A stretch of 10,077 nt of DNA from a bacterium (GCA_024224995.1 JAAENB010000725.1:1-10077); one strand, 5' to 3'; positions 1-6,247 are shown, counted from the stretch's first letter. Numbers and translations: made by a program. Notes: generated by a model not told the origin, from the letters alone.

Positions 1-56
1 GGTTTAACCCCTCCGTGGTGTTGACCCCCGGGCAATATCTTCGGAAACAGGCCCGT

Positions 57-81
57 AGAGGCGTTGCACTGCAACGTCTCT
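57..81. repeat. Short palindromic (REP-like) element
   Basis: The two 12-base arms (57-68 and 70-81) are inverted copies separated by a single base. They pair throughout except for one G/T position that would be a wobble in RNA. The core is GCGTTGCA-c-TGCAACGT. Palindromes with this TTGCA/TGCAA centre flanked by AGAG/CTCT are familiar as dispersed intergenic repeats in several bacterial groups. It lies outside any gene, upstream of the promoter at 150-178. Function is unknown. Confidence 0.6.
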
Positions 82-149
82 GAAACCACCCCGGGTAAGA
101 TCCCCCGAAAAAGGCTCTATTTAAAAAGAGTTTCTTGAGAGGGAAGTCC

Positions 150-178
150 TTGACATACGGATGACTATTCTCTATTAT
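150..178 (+). promoter_or_regulatory. Sigma-70-type promoter for the membrane-protein gene
   Basis: A perfect -35 (TTGACA, 150-155) is followed by a 17-base spacer and a 5-of-6 -10 (TATTAT, 173-178). Transcription would start near 185, leaving a leader of about 22 bases before the ATG at 207. No operator or leader structure is visible in that short leader. Confidence 0.75.
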
Positions 179-206
179 TTCATTTCCAATAAACAAGGAG
201 CCTTCT

Positions 207-641
207 ATGAACACGATATTGGCTGTTATTATACTTATTTTTTCTTTAATCGGGTGGCTGGGGCAATTGGTTTCGGCTTTCTTCCCCGGGGCCGCGGTTA
301 AACTTGGCCTTACGGAGCCGAAAGATGAAGTTGACCCGGCGTTTTACGCCGACGTGAGAGGTGAGGCCTGGTGGGATACGTTTAGTTTATGGACCTTGCC
401 TGTTGCCGGGATTCTTTCCCTTCTGGGGAATTCTCTCTGGGTTTACTTTGGGCTCGTTGGCGGCGGGATCTATGTTTATTTTGCCGGGCGCGGGATTTTT
501 ACCCGCACGGCTTGTATGCGGAAGGGAATTCGCATTGGCAAGCCCGAGTCGCTTGCGGCGGCGTATGTGTTTTTGACGCTGTGGGGGGTCGCGGGAGCGG
601 TTAGTGTTTATTTCGCGGTGAGGGCTATGGTGATGCCATAA
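207..641 (+). CDS. Small polytopic membrane protein, unknown function
   Basis: This 144-residue protein is not recognised as a named family. Hydrophobic segments at about residues 4-26, 60-78, 79-97 and 115-138 predict four membrane helices. A short polar loop at about 34-57 contains Glu, Asp, Lys and Trp-Trp, and a basic stretch at about 98-112 (Arg, Lys, Lys) is probably cytoplasmic. There is no signal-peptide cleavage site, catalytic motif or transporter signature. The start is supported by AAGGAG six bases before the ATG and by the strong promoter at 150-178. It appears monocistronic. Its last 34 bases overlap the decayed gene that reads in from the other strand. It is more GC-rich in third positions than the neighbouring 1256-2428 gene. 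Confidence 0.85.
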   Translation: MNTILAVIILIFSLIGWLGQLVSAFFPGAAVKLGLTEPKDEVDPAFYADVRGEAWWDTFSLWTLPVAGILSLLGNSLWVYFGLVGGGIYVYFAGRGIFTRTACMRKGIRIGKPESLAAAYVFLTLWGVAGAVSVYFAVRAMVMP

Positions 642-847
642 TAACCACCTTTAGCAATATTTTCAAGATGAGTATGCTCCTGAACAGCGTCATCTTCCAG
701 CACTCCGGAAGACATTGAACCCATCCTTCGGGAATCCCGGGAGTATTTCCCATATTTTTATGCCATGCCACAATTGTCCCGGCAGGAGCATTTGAGGCAC
801 ACCAACCCCATAGAAAAAACACCCGAAAAAAATGTATTCTTTTTCAT
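608..847 (-). pseudogene. Decayed secreted tail-collar-type protein, frameshifted and internally deleted
   Basis: Three minus-strand reading frames each hold part of one familiar protein type. An AAGGAG lies nine bases before the ATG at 847 and opens a signal-peptide-like start (MKKNTFFSGVF). A shift at the T-run around 811-820 leads to PAGTIVAWHK..IPEGWVQC (about 710-790), which is the N-terminal signature of phage tail-collar or microcystin-dependent-type domains (P-x-G-T-I...P-x-G-W-x-x-C-N-G). A second shift near 705-712 leads to GVLEDDAVQEHTH (about 640-690), resembling the D-x-x-Q-x-H-x-H region of the same domain, then a stop at 608-610. The central part of the domain is missing, so a deletion is inferred. 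A related intact domain sits at 2680-3315. The matches come from motif memory, not an alignment. Confidence 0.6.
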
Positions 848-1162
848 GACACACCACTCCTTATAAAATTAATTAAATTTTTATAAACACCCGGATGCGC
901 AACCAGTATTGTTTAACATGATAAAATTTTGCTTAAAAAATATTGAGTTTCTGAGAAGGGGGGCTTTTCAATCACTCTTTTATAGTAAAAAATAAATAGC
1001 TATTATAATTGTCAATATGAAAATAAAGTAAATATTGGAAAACTTTAAAAACACAATCTTACGATAAAAATATGTACAACGGCAACTTAAAACATTATAT
1101 TAATAGGAAAAATAACTTTAAGATAGCACAAGATTACGCGTTAAAAGTTTTTTAAAATTGTC
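848..1162. other. AT-rich intergenic region without a visible gene
   Basis: I see no open frame with a credible ribosome binding site here. The stretch is strongly AT-rich. An imperfect AT palindrome lies at about 861-886 (TTATAAAA..TTTTTATAA), just upstream of the decayed minus-strand gene, where a promoter would be expected. An isolated G-run occurs at about 957-964 and another at 1171-1176 inside the next promoter. Nothing else is recognisable. Confidence 0.5.
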
Positions 1163-1190
1163 TTGACGAAGGGGGGAGGCAGTATACATT
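1163..1190 (+). promoter_or_regulatory. Putative promoter of the AT-rich secreted-protein gene
   Basis: A -35 of TTGACG (1163-1168, 5 of 6) is followed by a 16-base spacer and TACATT (1185-1190, 4 of 6). An alternative -10, TATACA at 1183-1188, would leave only 14 bases. The spacer contains a run of six G, unusual in this AT-rich setting. The predicted leader is about 60 bases. Confidence 0.45.
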
Positions 1191-1255
1191 AATATGGCAA
1201 ATTTTTTATATTTGAAAAAATGTAAGGCTAAAAAATTAAATACAGGAGTCGAATT

Positions 1256-2428
1256 ATGAATAACTTTATTGTTTATTTTAGAAACATCAATTTAGTAGCA
1301 GTATTAATCCTTCTTTTAGGGGGAAATACCCTGTACGCGGCGGATTTGTGTAATAAAGTTCCATTAGGTGGTGTGATTCAACTTCCATGCGAAATAGTAG
1401 AGATGAAGTATTATGTAAATTGGCCTAAAACTCAACTAAAAAAAAATGCACCGAAAATTATCATAAAAGAGTATATTAAGAGTGGTTCTTATAAAAATAC
1501 ATTTTTAACACAATCAGGAAAAGTAATAGCCATTAGAAAACTTACAGATCATGGACACTACCAGGCCAATCCTGATGATGGTCTATTAGAGAATGTGTAT
1601 GGGGAAGTAGCAAACATAAAAAAGATGAAGAAGGATGGTCTCCCCGTGGTTGATGGTGTTGAAGACGTAATTCGAGTGCCCTGTTTCAAAGTTGATGACA
1701 CCCAGAATAAAAGGTTACCAAAAATTACTCTTTTTGACAAAGAAAAACATGGTTGCTTAGCGTACAAAATGAACTTTTATAAAAATTATACACAATATAA
1801 AGATCCACAAACAAATTTTGTCAATGTTTTAAGTCAAGCGAAGAGTATAAATATTTTTAACAGATTAAAAGCTAAAGCCATAGAAATCGTGCAACTAAAA
1901 ATAAAGTTAAAAAAAAGAATTGGAGATTTTCAGTATTTGGTATCAGATGAGGGTGATTTAGTTATTAATGACCCGGGGGACTATTATGCTTTAAAAGAAA
2001 ATCATAAAAATATGCTAGATAGATTAGAAACAATCAGAAAAAGGAAATATGGTGATGATGAAAAACATCAAGCTATTCAATTCGGATCAGCATCATCTTC
2101 ATACCCATCAAGTGTCGAATTGCCTAAAGATATAAAAAAAGTAAATCCTTACTCTCCCAGATTAAATGACCGGAACGAAATATATAAAGGACGTAAAGAT
2201 TTTACAATAAAAAATTATTTTATACAGTTAATAGGGCATTCAATACAAAATAGGAATGAGGTGACTATGAATTTTAAAGGTAAAGGTGGAATGCAACCGA
2301 TAAGAGTAAGATTCTTGCATGTAGATAATAAAAATTGTGTCTATGTCCCGGTAGACTTTCTAGATACTTCTCTGTCTTTAGTCGTAGAATTGGATGCAAT
2401 AGAATCATTAACGTTACATCCGAGGTAA
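1256..2428 (+). CDS. Secreted protein of unknown function, AT-rich gene
   Basis: The 390-residue product begins with a signal peptide: Asn/Arg-rich n-region, hydrophobic core at about residues 11-22, and a likely signal peptidase I site near LYA-AD (28/29). The mature part is lysine-rich and soluble-looking, with Cys32, Cys45, Cys143 and Cys167 plus one cysteine near residue 361. No domain is recognised. Residues about 200-260 (LKAKAIEIVQLKIKLKKRI, LDRLETIRKRK) look helical and highly charged, and a Ser-rich patch lies near 277-285. The start is supported by AGGAG eight bases upstream and by the signal peptide. Base and codon use are visibly more AT-rich than in the lipoprotein genes nearby, which suggests separate acquisition. 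It has its own promoter and ends before a hairpin at 2473-2517. Confidence 0.8.
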   Translation: MNNFIVYFRNINLVAVLILLLGGNTLYAADLCNKVPLGGVIQLPCEIVEMKYYVNWPKTQLKKNAPKIIIKEYIKSGSYKNTFLTQSGKVIAIRKLTDHGHYQANPDDGLLENVYGEVANIKKMKKDGLPVVDGVEDVIRVPCFKVDDTQNKRLPKITLFDKEKHGCLAYKMNFYKNYTQYKDPQTNFVNVLSQAKSINIFNRLKAKAIEIVQLKIKLKKRIGDFQYLVSDEGDLVINDPGDYYALKENHKNMLDRLETIRKRKYGDDEKHQAIQFGSASSSYPSSVELPKDIKKVNPYSPRLNDRNEIYKGRKDFTIKNYFIQLIGHSIQNRNEVTMNFKGKGGMQPIRVRFLHVDNKNCVYVPVDFLDTSLSLVVELDAIESLTLHPR

Positions 2429-2472
2429 CGTAATTTTCATAAAACTCAGGCTAATCGACCCTCCCTCCCAGG

Positions 2473-2517
2473 CTTTTCTACTCCCATCAAGGCCACTTTT
2501 TTTTGAGAGTAGAAAAG
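2473..2517 (+). terminator. Stem-loop after the AT-rich gene
   Basis: The arms CTTTTCTACTC (2473-2483) and GAGTAGAAAAG (2507-2517) are perfectly complementary over 11 bases with a 23-base loop containing eight T. A T-run follows at about 2526-2532. It lies 45 bases after the stop of the 1256-2428 gene and is probably its transcription end, though the large loop is not typical. Confidence 0.5.
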
Positions 2518-2552
2518 GGGGCCGTCTTTTTTACGTTTGACCATGCTCGGCG

Positions 2553-2655
2553 CTAAACCAGATTTAGTGGTGGAGATCAAGCTCCAGGGCTTACTCTCTA
2601 AAGTGAGCCTGTTTGTTTATTCACCGGGATTACCCTCAATGGGTAATGAACCCGG
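2553..2655 (+). other. Run of four short hairpins between convergent genes
   Basis: Four stem-loops follow each other closely: CTAAA/TTTAG (2553-2567), TGGAG/CTCCA (2571-2586), GGCTTACT/AGTGAGCC (2588-2609) and CCGGG-ATTACCC/GGGTAAT-gaa-CCCGG (2624-2655). The third stem has a T/G pair that fits as a U-G wobble only in a plus-strand transcript. The last, a 12-base stem with a three-base bulge, also lies just beyond the stop of the minus-strand lipoprotein gene and could end that transcript. Together they may form a structured 3' untranslated region or small RNA. No known RNA family is recognised. Confidence 0.4.
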
Positions 2656-2679
2656 CAAAACATATCAGCATCTATTTTC

Positions 2680-3315
2680 TTAATACTTAATTATATAACT
2701 AACTGCCGCATTTACAGGCCTTGTCTCACGACTGGTACCATTGTCTCCAGTCGCTTCAGTCTGATATCCATTAACTGCTGTAAAACCAGAATCCCCTCCA
2801 GCACGGCCTAGCTGTCTTGAGCCAGCATAAGTATAGTCATGATTATGGCTCTCAAAAGCATGTCCCTGGTATGTTCCTACAGCATCACCCGTATTCCCGC
2901 CATTTTGATTTTCTCTTTCACTTGCATCAGGATCAACTCCTGATTCATCACTTACTCCTCTGAGAAACATCCCCCTGAGATCGGGAAGATTAAACGTAGT
3001 TGAGCCATCTCCATTACCCCATGCTGTACCAATAACATCAAACAGGGCGCTGTATTCTGAGCGGCTTACGGCCCTTCCATTACAAAACAACCATTCCCCA
3101 GGAACTTTTTCCTTTGGACCTGCGAACGGCGATATCATTCCAACAGGTGTTACCAACTTACCAAGTTTATTTATTTTATCATACATTTCAGAGAAGCTGA
3201 ATCCCTGCTCGTCTCCTGATAGATCATTACTCGATAAACCGGCTTCACATCCAATAAACATTAAAACCGAAACCATAAATAAACCCGTTAAACATAATCT
3301 TATTATATTTTTCAT
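2680..3315 (-). CDS. Lipoprotein with shared anchor and phage tail-collar-type domain
   Basis: This 211-residue protein has a type II signal peptide with lipidation at Cys23 (F-I-G-C; Phe at -3 is a relaxed lipobox). Residues 23-31 (CEAGLSSND) and 38-50 (GFSFSEMYDKINK) form the module shared with the lipoproteins at 3639 and 5380. From about residue 56 to the end it matches the tail-collar or microcystin-dependent pattern: TPVGMI, P-G-E-W-L-F-C-N-G (72-80), YSALFDVIGTAWGNGDG (88-104), FNLPDLRGMFLRG (108-120), HAFESHNHD (152-160) and a C-terminal RPVNAAVSYIIKY. In phages this domain forms trimeric fibre tips; on a lipoprotein it is probably an exposed binding tip, which is inference. AGGAGG lies just before the ATG. 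The gene is divergent from the one at 3639. Confidence 0.88.
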   Translation of the reverse strand: MKNIIRLCLTGLFMVSVLMFIGCEAGLSSNDLSGDEQGFSFSEMYDKINKLGKLVTPVGMISPFAGPKEKVPGEWLFCNGRAVSRSEYSALFDVIGTAWGNGDGSTTFNLPDLRGMFLRGVSDESGVDPDASERENQNGGNTGDAVGTYQGHAFESHNHDYTYAGSRQLGRAGGDSGFTAVNGYQTEATGDNGTSRETRPVNAAVSYIIKY

Positions 3316-3360
3316 GTCTCCTCCTGTAAATATTAAATTAAATTGTGAAATGAATAATTG

Positions 3361-3389
3361 ACTGTAAGTGTTATTATCGCAACAGTCAA
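3361..3389 (-). promoter_or_regulatory. Putative promoter of the minus-strand lipoprotein gene
   Basis: Read on the minus strand, TTGACT (3389-3384) is followed by a 17-base spacer and TACAGT (3366-3361, 4 of 6). It sits about 45 bases upstream of the ATG at 3315. The -10 is weak, so the call is tentative. The -35 lies inside a block that recurs at 6377-6427. Confidence 0.4.
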
Positions 3390-3434
3390 GACAAGCACTG
3401 CGCCAACAGGTATTGACTATATAAAATCACCAAT
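3383..3434. repeat. Non-coding block also present at 6377-6427
   Basis: The block starts CAGTCAAGACAAGCACTGCG, continues through CAGGTATTG and ends near AAATCACCAA. The same order of words with scattered substitutions occurs at 6377-6427 (CAGTCAAAACAACCACAGCG, CAGGAATTG, AAATCACCAA). In the first 33 positions I count about seven mismatches. It covers the upstream side of the minus-strand promoter at 3361-3389, so the copy downstream of the third lipoprotein gene is probably a displaced remnant of a similar upstream region. Confidence 0.55.
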
Positions 3435-3464
3435 AAATTACAACAGGCCGGTGATGAATAATTG

Positions 3465-3492
3465 TTGACATAAATCTCACATAGAGTATAAT
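3465..3492 (+). promoter_or_regulatory. Consensus sigma-70 promoter for the YadA/fibrinogen-type lipoprotein
   Basis: Both hexamers are perfect: TTGACA (3465-3470) and TATAAT (3487-3492), separated by 16 bases. Transcription would begin near 3499, giving a leader of about 140 bases before the ATG at 3639. Strong constitutive transcription is expected unless the leader or a bound regulator limits it. Confidence 0.75.
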
Positions 3493-3506
3493 CATTTCAT
3501 TAAAAT

Positions 3507-3571
3507 CAACAATTCCCTACAACTCGAAAGTCTTTTACTATTCAGAAGACTTATATTATTCGCGGACCTTT
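3507..3571 (+). promoter_or_regulatory. Conserved two-block 5' leader element, copy 1
   Basis: A 23-base block (3507-3529, starting CAACAATTCCCTACAACTCG) is identical to 5266-5288. A second block, ATTCGCGGACCTTT (3558-3571), matches 5291-5304 at 13 of 14 bases. The spacing between blocks differs, 28 bases here and 2 in the other copy. The first block starts about eight bases after the predicted transcription start. A third shared stretch covers the ribosome binding site and start (AAGAGGAGTAGAGGT-ATG). The blocks may bind a regulator or small RNA, or simply reflect recent duplication. Confidence 0.55.
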
Positions 3572-3638
3572 ATATCTGCATCAAACAAGCATGTATATTT
3601 TATGTATATGCTTAAAATATAACAAGAGGAGTAGAGGT

Positions 3639-5150
3639 ATGAAAAATTTTCTCAGTTTATGTATTACGGGTTTCTTAACGGTTTCGGTTATTTTATTTAT
3701 GGGGTGTGAGGCTGGTTTAACGACTAATGATTCGGAAGAGAACCAGAATTCGGGATTCAGCTTTTCCGATATGTACGCAAAGATTGACGCGTTGCAGGAA
3801 GAGGTTGAGCGGTTAAAATCGAGCAATACGGTTGCGGGTGTGAGCTCAAGAGTGGCTGATTTAGAGAATAGACTGGAAGGAGTAACCAGGGGTGAGAATG
3901 CGGACGGGTATGATACTATTACTTTTAGCGGGGTCAATGTACAGATCGTTAATGACCTGGGGTATACGAATGGTGTTGATAATCATTGGCTTACAGCTGG
4001 AACAGTGAACGGTCTTGGCAATTTAATTGTGGGTTATAACGAAGAACGAAGCAGTGGCGCAAATAATCGCACAGGTTCTCACAATATTGTGGTAGGCTCG
4101 TGGAATAATTATTCCTCGTATGGCGGGCTGCTTGCCGGACGCTATAACACAATAAGCGGCAAATATTCCACGGTGAGCGGTGGGGAGAGCAACACAGCCA
4201 GTGGCGACTATTCCAGTGTGAACGGTGGGAACAACAACACAGCCAGTGGCGACTATTCCAGTGTAAACGGTGGGGGGAGCAACACTGCCAGTGGGGACTA
4301 TTCCAGCGCGAACGGCGGGGAGAACAACACAGCAAGCGAACCTTATTCCAGCGTAGGCGGTGGAGCCGTTATCATAGGCAATTACACATCATGCAAAAAG
4401 ATACTGGATGGAGGAGCATCCACAGGCGACGGTATATATACTATCGACCCCGATGGTGCCGGAGAAACAGCTCCATTCAACGTTTATTGTGATATGACCA
4501 TTGACGGCGGAGGATGGACTGTCGTGGCAGCTCAGAACCTGGAAACTCCGGTCACAGCTCCCGATGGTACACAATACGACGGTAATGATGGTTGGTTAAG
4601 TAATAAGGGACATCACGTCCATAAATATCACTTCCCACCCGAATCTGAAGTTGATATTCCCACTACCATCCTGACAGATGAAACATATACCAGGATAAAA
4701 AACTGGCCTTCCTACACCGAATATGCTGCGGTCTCTTTATACTCCCGGGATCTTGGAGATGGTTCCACCACTTCAAAACAATGGAAATTATCAACCAACG
4801 GGTATGGCACCATTGATACTAATTTAATTCAGTATATTGTTGATAATTTTCAGGGAGATGATCCTTTAGGTATTGTTGATAACTGGGTGGACTGTAATTC
4901 GGCAGAAAACAACTGGGGATTAACCTGGTTTGGCGGGTCATGCAATACGTATGATCATTATAGTCAAGCCGATTTGATGAGTACTTTGCTTGAAACCGAT
5001 ATATTCCAGATCGATACCTCCTTTAAAGGATTTACAGATGTAAGCGATTGCGGTGCCGGCTGGTCAAACAGCGACTGCAGGAGAGCTTTAGCATCATATA
5101 CCAGGAGAGATGAGATAACTCAGAAATTGGTTATTATGGTCAGGGAATAA
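3639..5150 (+). CDS. Modular lipoprotein: coiled coil, YadA-like repeat head and fibrinogen-type GGGWT domain
   Basis: The 503-residue protein has a signal peptide with lipidation at Cys23 (F-M-G-C). The shared anchor module follows (CEAGLTTND; GFSFSDMYAKID at 39-50). A coiled-coil-like segment runs from about 45 to 82 (IDALQEEVERL, RVADLENRLEG). Residues 171-240 hold five 15-residue repeats of N-T-A-S-G-D-Y-S-S-V-N-G-G type, the pattern of YadA/Hep_Hag heads in trimeric autotransporters. From Cys252 the C-terminal region reads SCKKIL..GDGIYTIDPDG..PFNVYCDM..DGGGWTVV, the entry signature of fibrinogen-related or bacterial GGGWT domains, with later cysteines at 419, 434, 471 and 480. I infer a trimeric surface stalk with a carbohydrate- or protein-binding tip. 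The ATG at 3639 is chosen because AGAGGAG lies seven bases upstream and the signal peptide starts there; 16 in-frame codons upstream look untranslated. Confidence 0.85.
   Translation: MKNFLSLCITGFLTVSVILFMGCEAGLTTNDSEENQNSGFSFSDMYAKIDALQEEVERLKSSNTVAGVSSRVADLENRLEGVTRGENADGYDTITFSGVNVQIVNDLGYTNGVDNHWLTAGTVNGLGNLIVGYNEERSSGANNRTGSHNIVVGSWNNYSSYGGLLAGRYNTISGKYSTVSGGESNTASGDYSSVNGGNNNTASGDYSSVNGGGSNTASGDYSSANGGENNTASEPYSSVGGGAVIIGNYTSCKKILDGGASTGDGIYTIDPDGAGETAPFNVYCDMTIDGGGWTVVAAQNLETPVTAPDGTQYDGNDGWLSNKGHHVHKYHFPPESEVDIPTTILTDETYTRIKNWPSYTEYAAVSLYSRDLGDGSTTSKQWKLSTNGYGTIDTNLIQYIVDNFQGDDPLGIVDNWVDCNSAENNWGLTWFGGSCNTYDHYSQADLMSTLLETDIFQIDTSFKGFTDVSDCGAGWSNSDCRRALASYTRRDEITQKLVIMVRE
4149..4358 (+). 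repeat. 45-bp tandem repeats encoding the YadA-like head
   Basis: Five units of 45 bases encode residues 171-240 of the lipoprotein. Units two to four are nearly identical at DNA level, each containing AGCCAGTGGCGACTATTCCA or a close variant. The outer units are more diverged (NTISGKYSTVSGG and NTASEPYSSVGGG). The near-identity of the middle copies points to recent expansion, so unit number could vary between strains and change stalk length in frame. Confidence 0.8.
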
Positions 5151-5162
5151 AATTCTACCGAA

Positions 5163-5195
5163 CTTCAAGCTGCCGGGTATACCGACAGCTTGAAG
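5163..5195 (+). terminator. Hairpin terminator after the YadA/fibrinogen-type gene
   Basis: The arms CTTCAAGCTGCCGG (5163-5176) and CCGACAGCTTGAAG (5182-5195) pair over 14 bases with one mismatch and a five-base loop, 13 bases after the stop codon. No clean T-run follows, only ATAAAATTTG. It probably separates this transcript from the next gene, which has its own leader. Confidence 0.65.
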
Positions 5196-5246
5196 AAGCT
5201 ATAAAATTTGATAAAAAATTAGACCCTCATTCTTGACGTTAAGTGT

Positions 5247-5304
5247 TATAGACCAGGCATCAAACCAACAATTCCCTACAACTCGAAACTATTCACGGAC
5301 CTTT
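5247..5304 (+). promoter_or_regulatory. Upstream region and conserved leader element, copy 2
   Basis: A -10-like TATAGA (5247-5252) lies 13 bases before the shared block at 5266-5288, matching the 14 bases between TATAAT and the block in copy 1. I cannot place a good -35: TTGACG at 5233-5238 is too close. The second shared block is ATTCACGGACCTTT at 5291-5304. A separate TTGACA at 5311-5316 has no -10 at suitable distance. The promoter call is therefore weak, but the leader homology is direct. Confidence 0.45.
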
Positions 5305-5379
5305 TTTACTTTGACAGGGTAATGGTCGTGTAATGTCCTGTGCTTATGTTGTAAAATATAAAACAAGAGGAGTAGAGGT

Positions 5380-6231
5380 ATGAAAAAAGTTCTCAGTGTA
5401 TGTATTGCGGGTTTATTAGTAATTTCGGTTTTTGGGTTTATGGGATGTGAAGCCGGTTTAACGAGTAATGATGGTAATGGCTCTGTGGACGATTCGGGGG
5501 GCAGCGGGTTTAGTTTTTCGGATTTATATTCAAGGATAAAAGCGCTGGAAGATGAAAATAAAAAACTGAATGAAGAGATTGAACAGTTAACTAATCAACA
5601 AGCTGATACTTCAAGTGGTTTAGCCGGGAGAATTGAAACATTGGAAGGGCATGTGGGTTCATTTTTATCAAATGATCTCGATTCCAGGATAAATACCTTA
5701 GAAGGGCATGTGGGTTCATTTTTATCAAATGATCTCGATTCCAGGATAAATACCTTAGAAGGGTATGTGGGCGGTATTTCTGTTGGTGATTTAAAGGATA
5801 CCGTTGATGATTTATCATATTCTGCTTCTGATGGCTGGTCGGGCACAACGTTAGGCACGTCTTCCTATAGCTATCAATACATTTCAGGCGCACCGGAAAT
5901 AATTCTTACGGATGTAAAAAAGGGAGATGTATTTTTAGCCTCTCTTGATATGACAGCTGAGTGTGGATACAGCACACTTCTTGCCACATCGGGTTCAATC
6001 AAATGGTTAGATTCCAGTCCCGTTCTTAACTTCGGAGTTAGATATAGTGATTTTTCCCATCAAAATAAAATGGGAATTTTTAAAGCAACAAGTAACGGCA
6101 CAATAATAATAAGGATGCATATGAAGGGTTATAAAGACACTCCCTGTAGCGGGGGACTCTGCATTGATTGGTCCGGGCCAATTTCTGCTAATCAAGGAAG
6201 CGTGCTTGTCTCCAAACTGGGGATTCAATAA
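5380..6231 (+). CDS. Lipoprotein with shared anchor, coiled-coil repeats and unrecognised beta-rich domain
   Basis: The 283-residue protein repeats the family plan: lipidation at Cys23 (F-M-G-C), CEAGLTSND, a Gly/Ser/Asp linker and GFSFSDLYSRIKAL (43-56). A coiled coil follows at about 48-74 (IKALEDENKKLNEEIEQL). Residues 84-130 hold two identical 19-residue units (GHVGSFLSNDLDSRINTLE) flanked by degenerate copies (GRIETLE before, GYVGGIS after); the R-I-x-T-L-E heptad-like ends suggest a trimeric stalk. Residues about 150-283 alternate hydrophobic and polar residues with Cys195, Cys256 and Cys261, and look like a beta sandwich. I do not recognise that domain. The ATG is fixed by AGAGGAG seven bases upstream and by identity of the start region with the gene at 3639. 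A hairpin follows the stop. Confidence 0.85.
   Translation: MKKVLSVCIAGLLVISVFGFMGCEAGLTSNDGNGSVDDSGGSGFSFSDLYSRIKALEDENKKLNEEIEQLTNQQADTSSGLAGRIETLEGHVGSFLSNDLDSRINTLEGHVGSFLSNDLDSRINTLEGYVGGISVGDLKDTVDDLSYSASDGWSGTTLGTSSYSYQYISGAPEIILTDVKKGDVFLASLDMTAECGYSTLLATSGSIKWLDSSPVLNFGVRYSDFSHQNKMGIFKATSNGTIIIRMHMKGYKDTPCSGGLCIDWSGPISANQGSVLVSKLGIQ
5644..5757 (+). repeat. Perfect 57-bp tandem duplication within the coiled-coil stalk
   Basis: Bases 5644-5700 and 5701-5757 are identical over all 57 positions and encode 19 residues each. A third, truncated unit starts at 5758 (GAAGGGTATGTG). The repeat is in frame, so gain or loss of a unit only changes stalk length. Absence of any substitution suggests a recent event or active recombination. 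Confidence 0.9.
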
Positions 6232-6247
6232 ATTTCTTATCCATGCT

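Noticed and set aside
625..822. Stand-alone 65-residue minus-strand gene starting at a GTG
   Set aside because: No ribosome binding site precedes the GTG. The frame contains only the middle of a tail-collar-like protein, whose start and end lie in other frames.
2680..3315. Prophage tail gene
   Set aside because: The tail-collar domain carries a lipoprotein signal and the family anchor, and no other phage genes are nearby.
3991..4335. Minus-strand frame rich in Cys, His and Trp
   Set aside because: It is the antisense reading of the 45-bp head repeats, and its odd composition comes from the repeat. No start signal is present.
4149..5757. CRISPR-like regular repeats
   Set aside because: Both repeat sets are contiguous, in frame and coding, without unique spacers.
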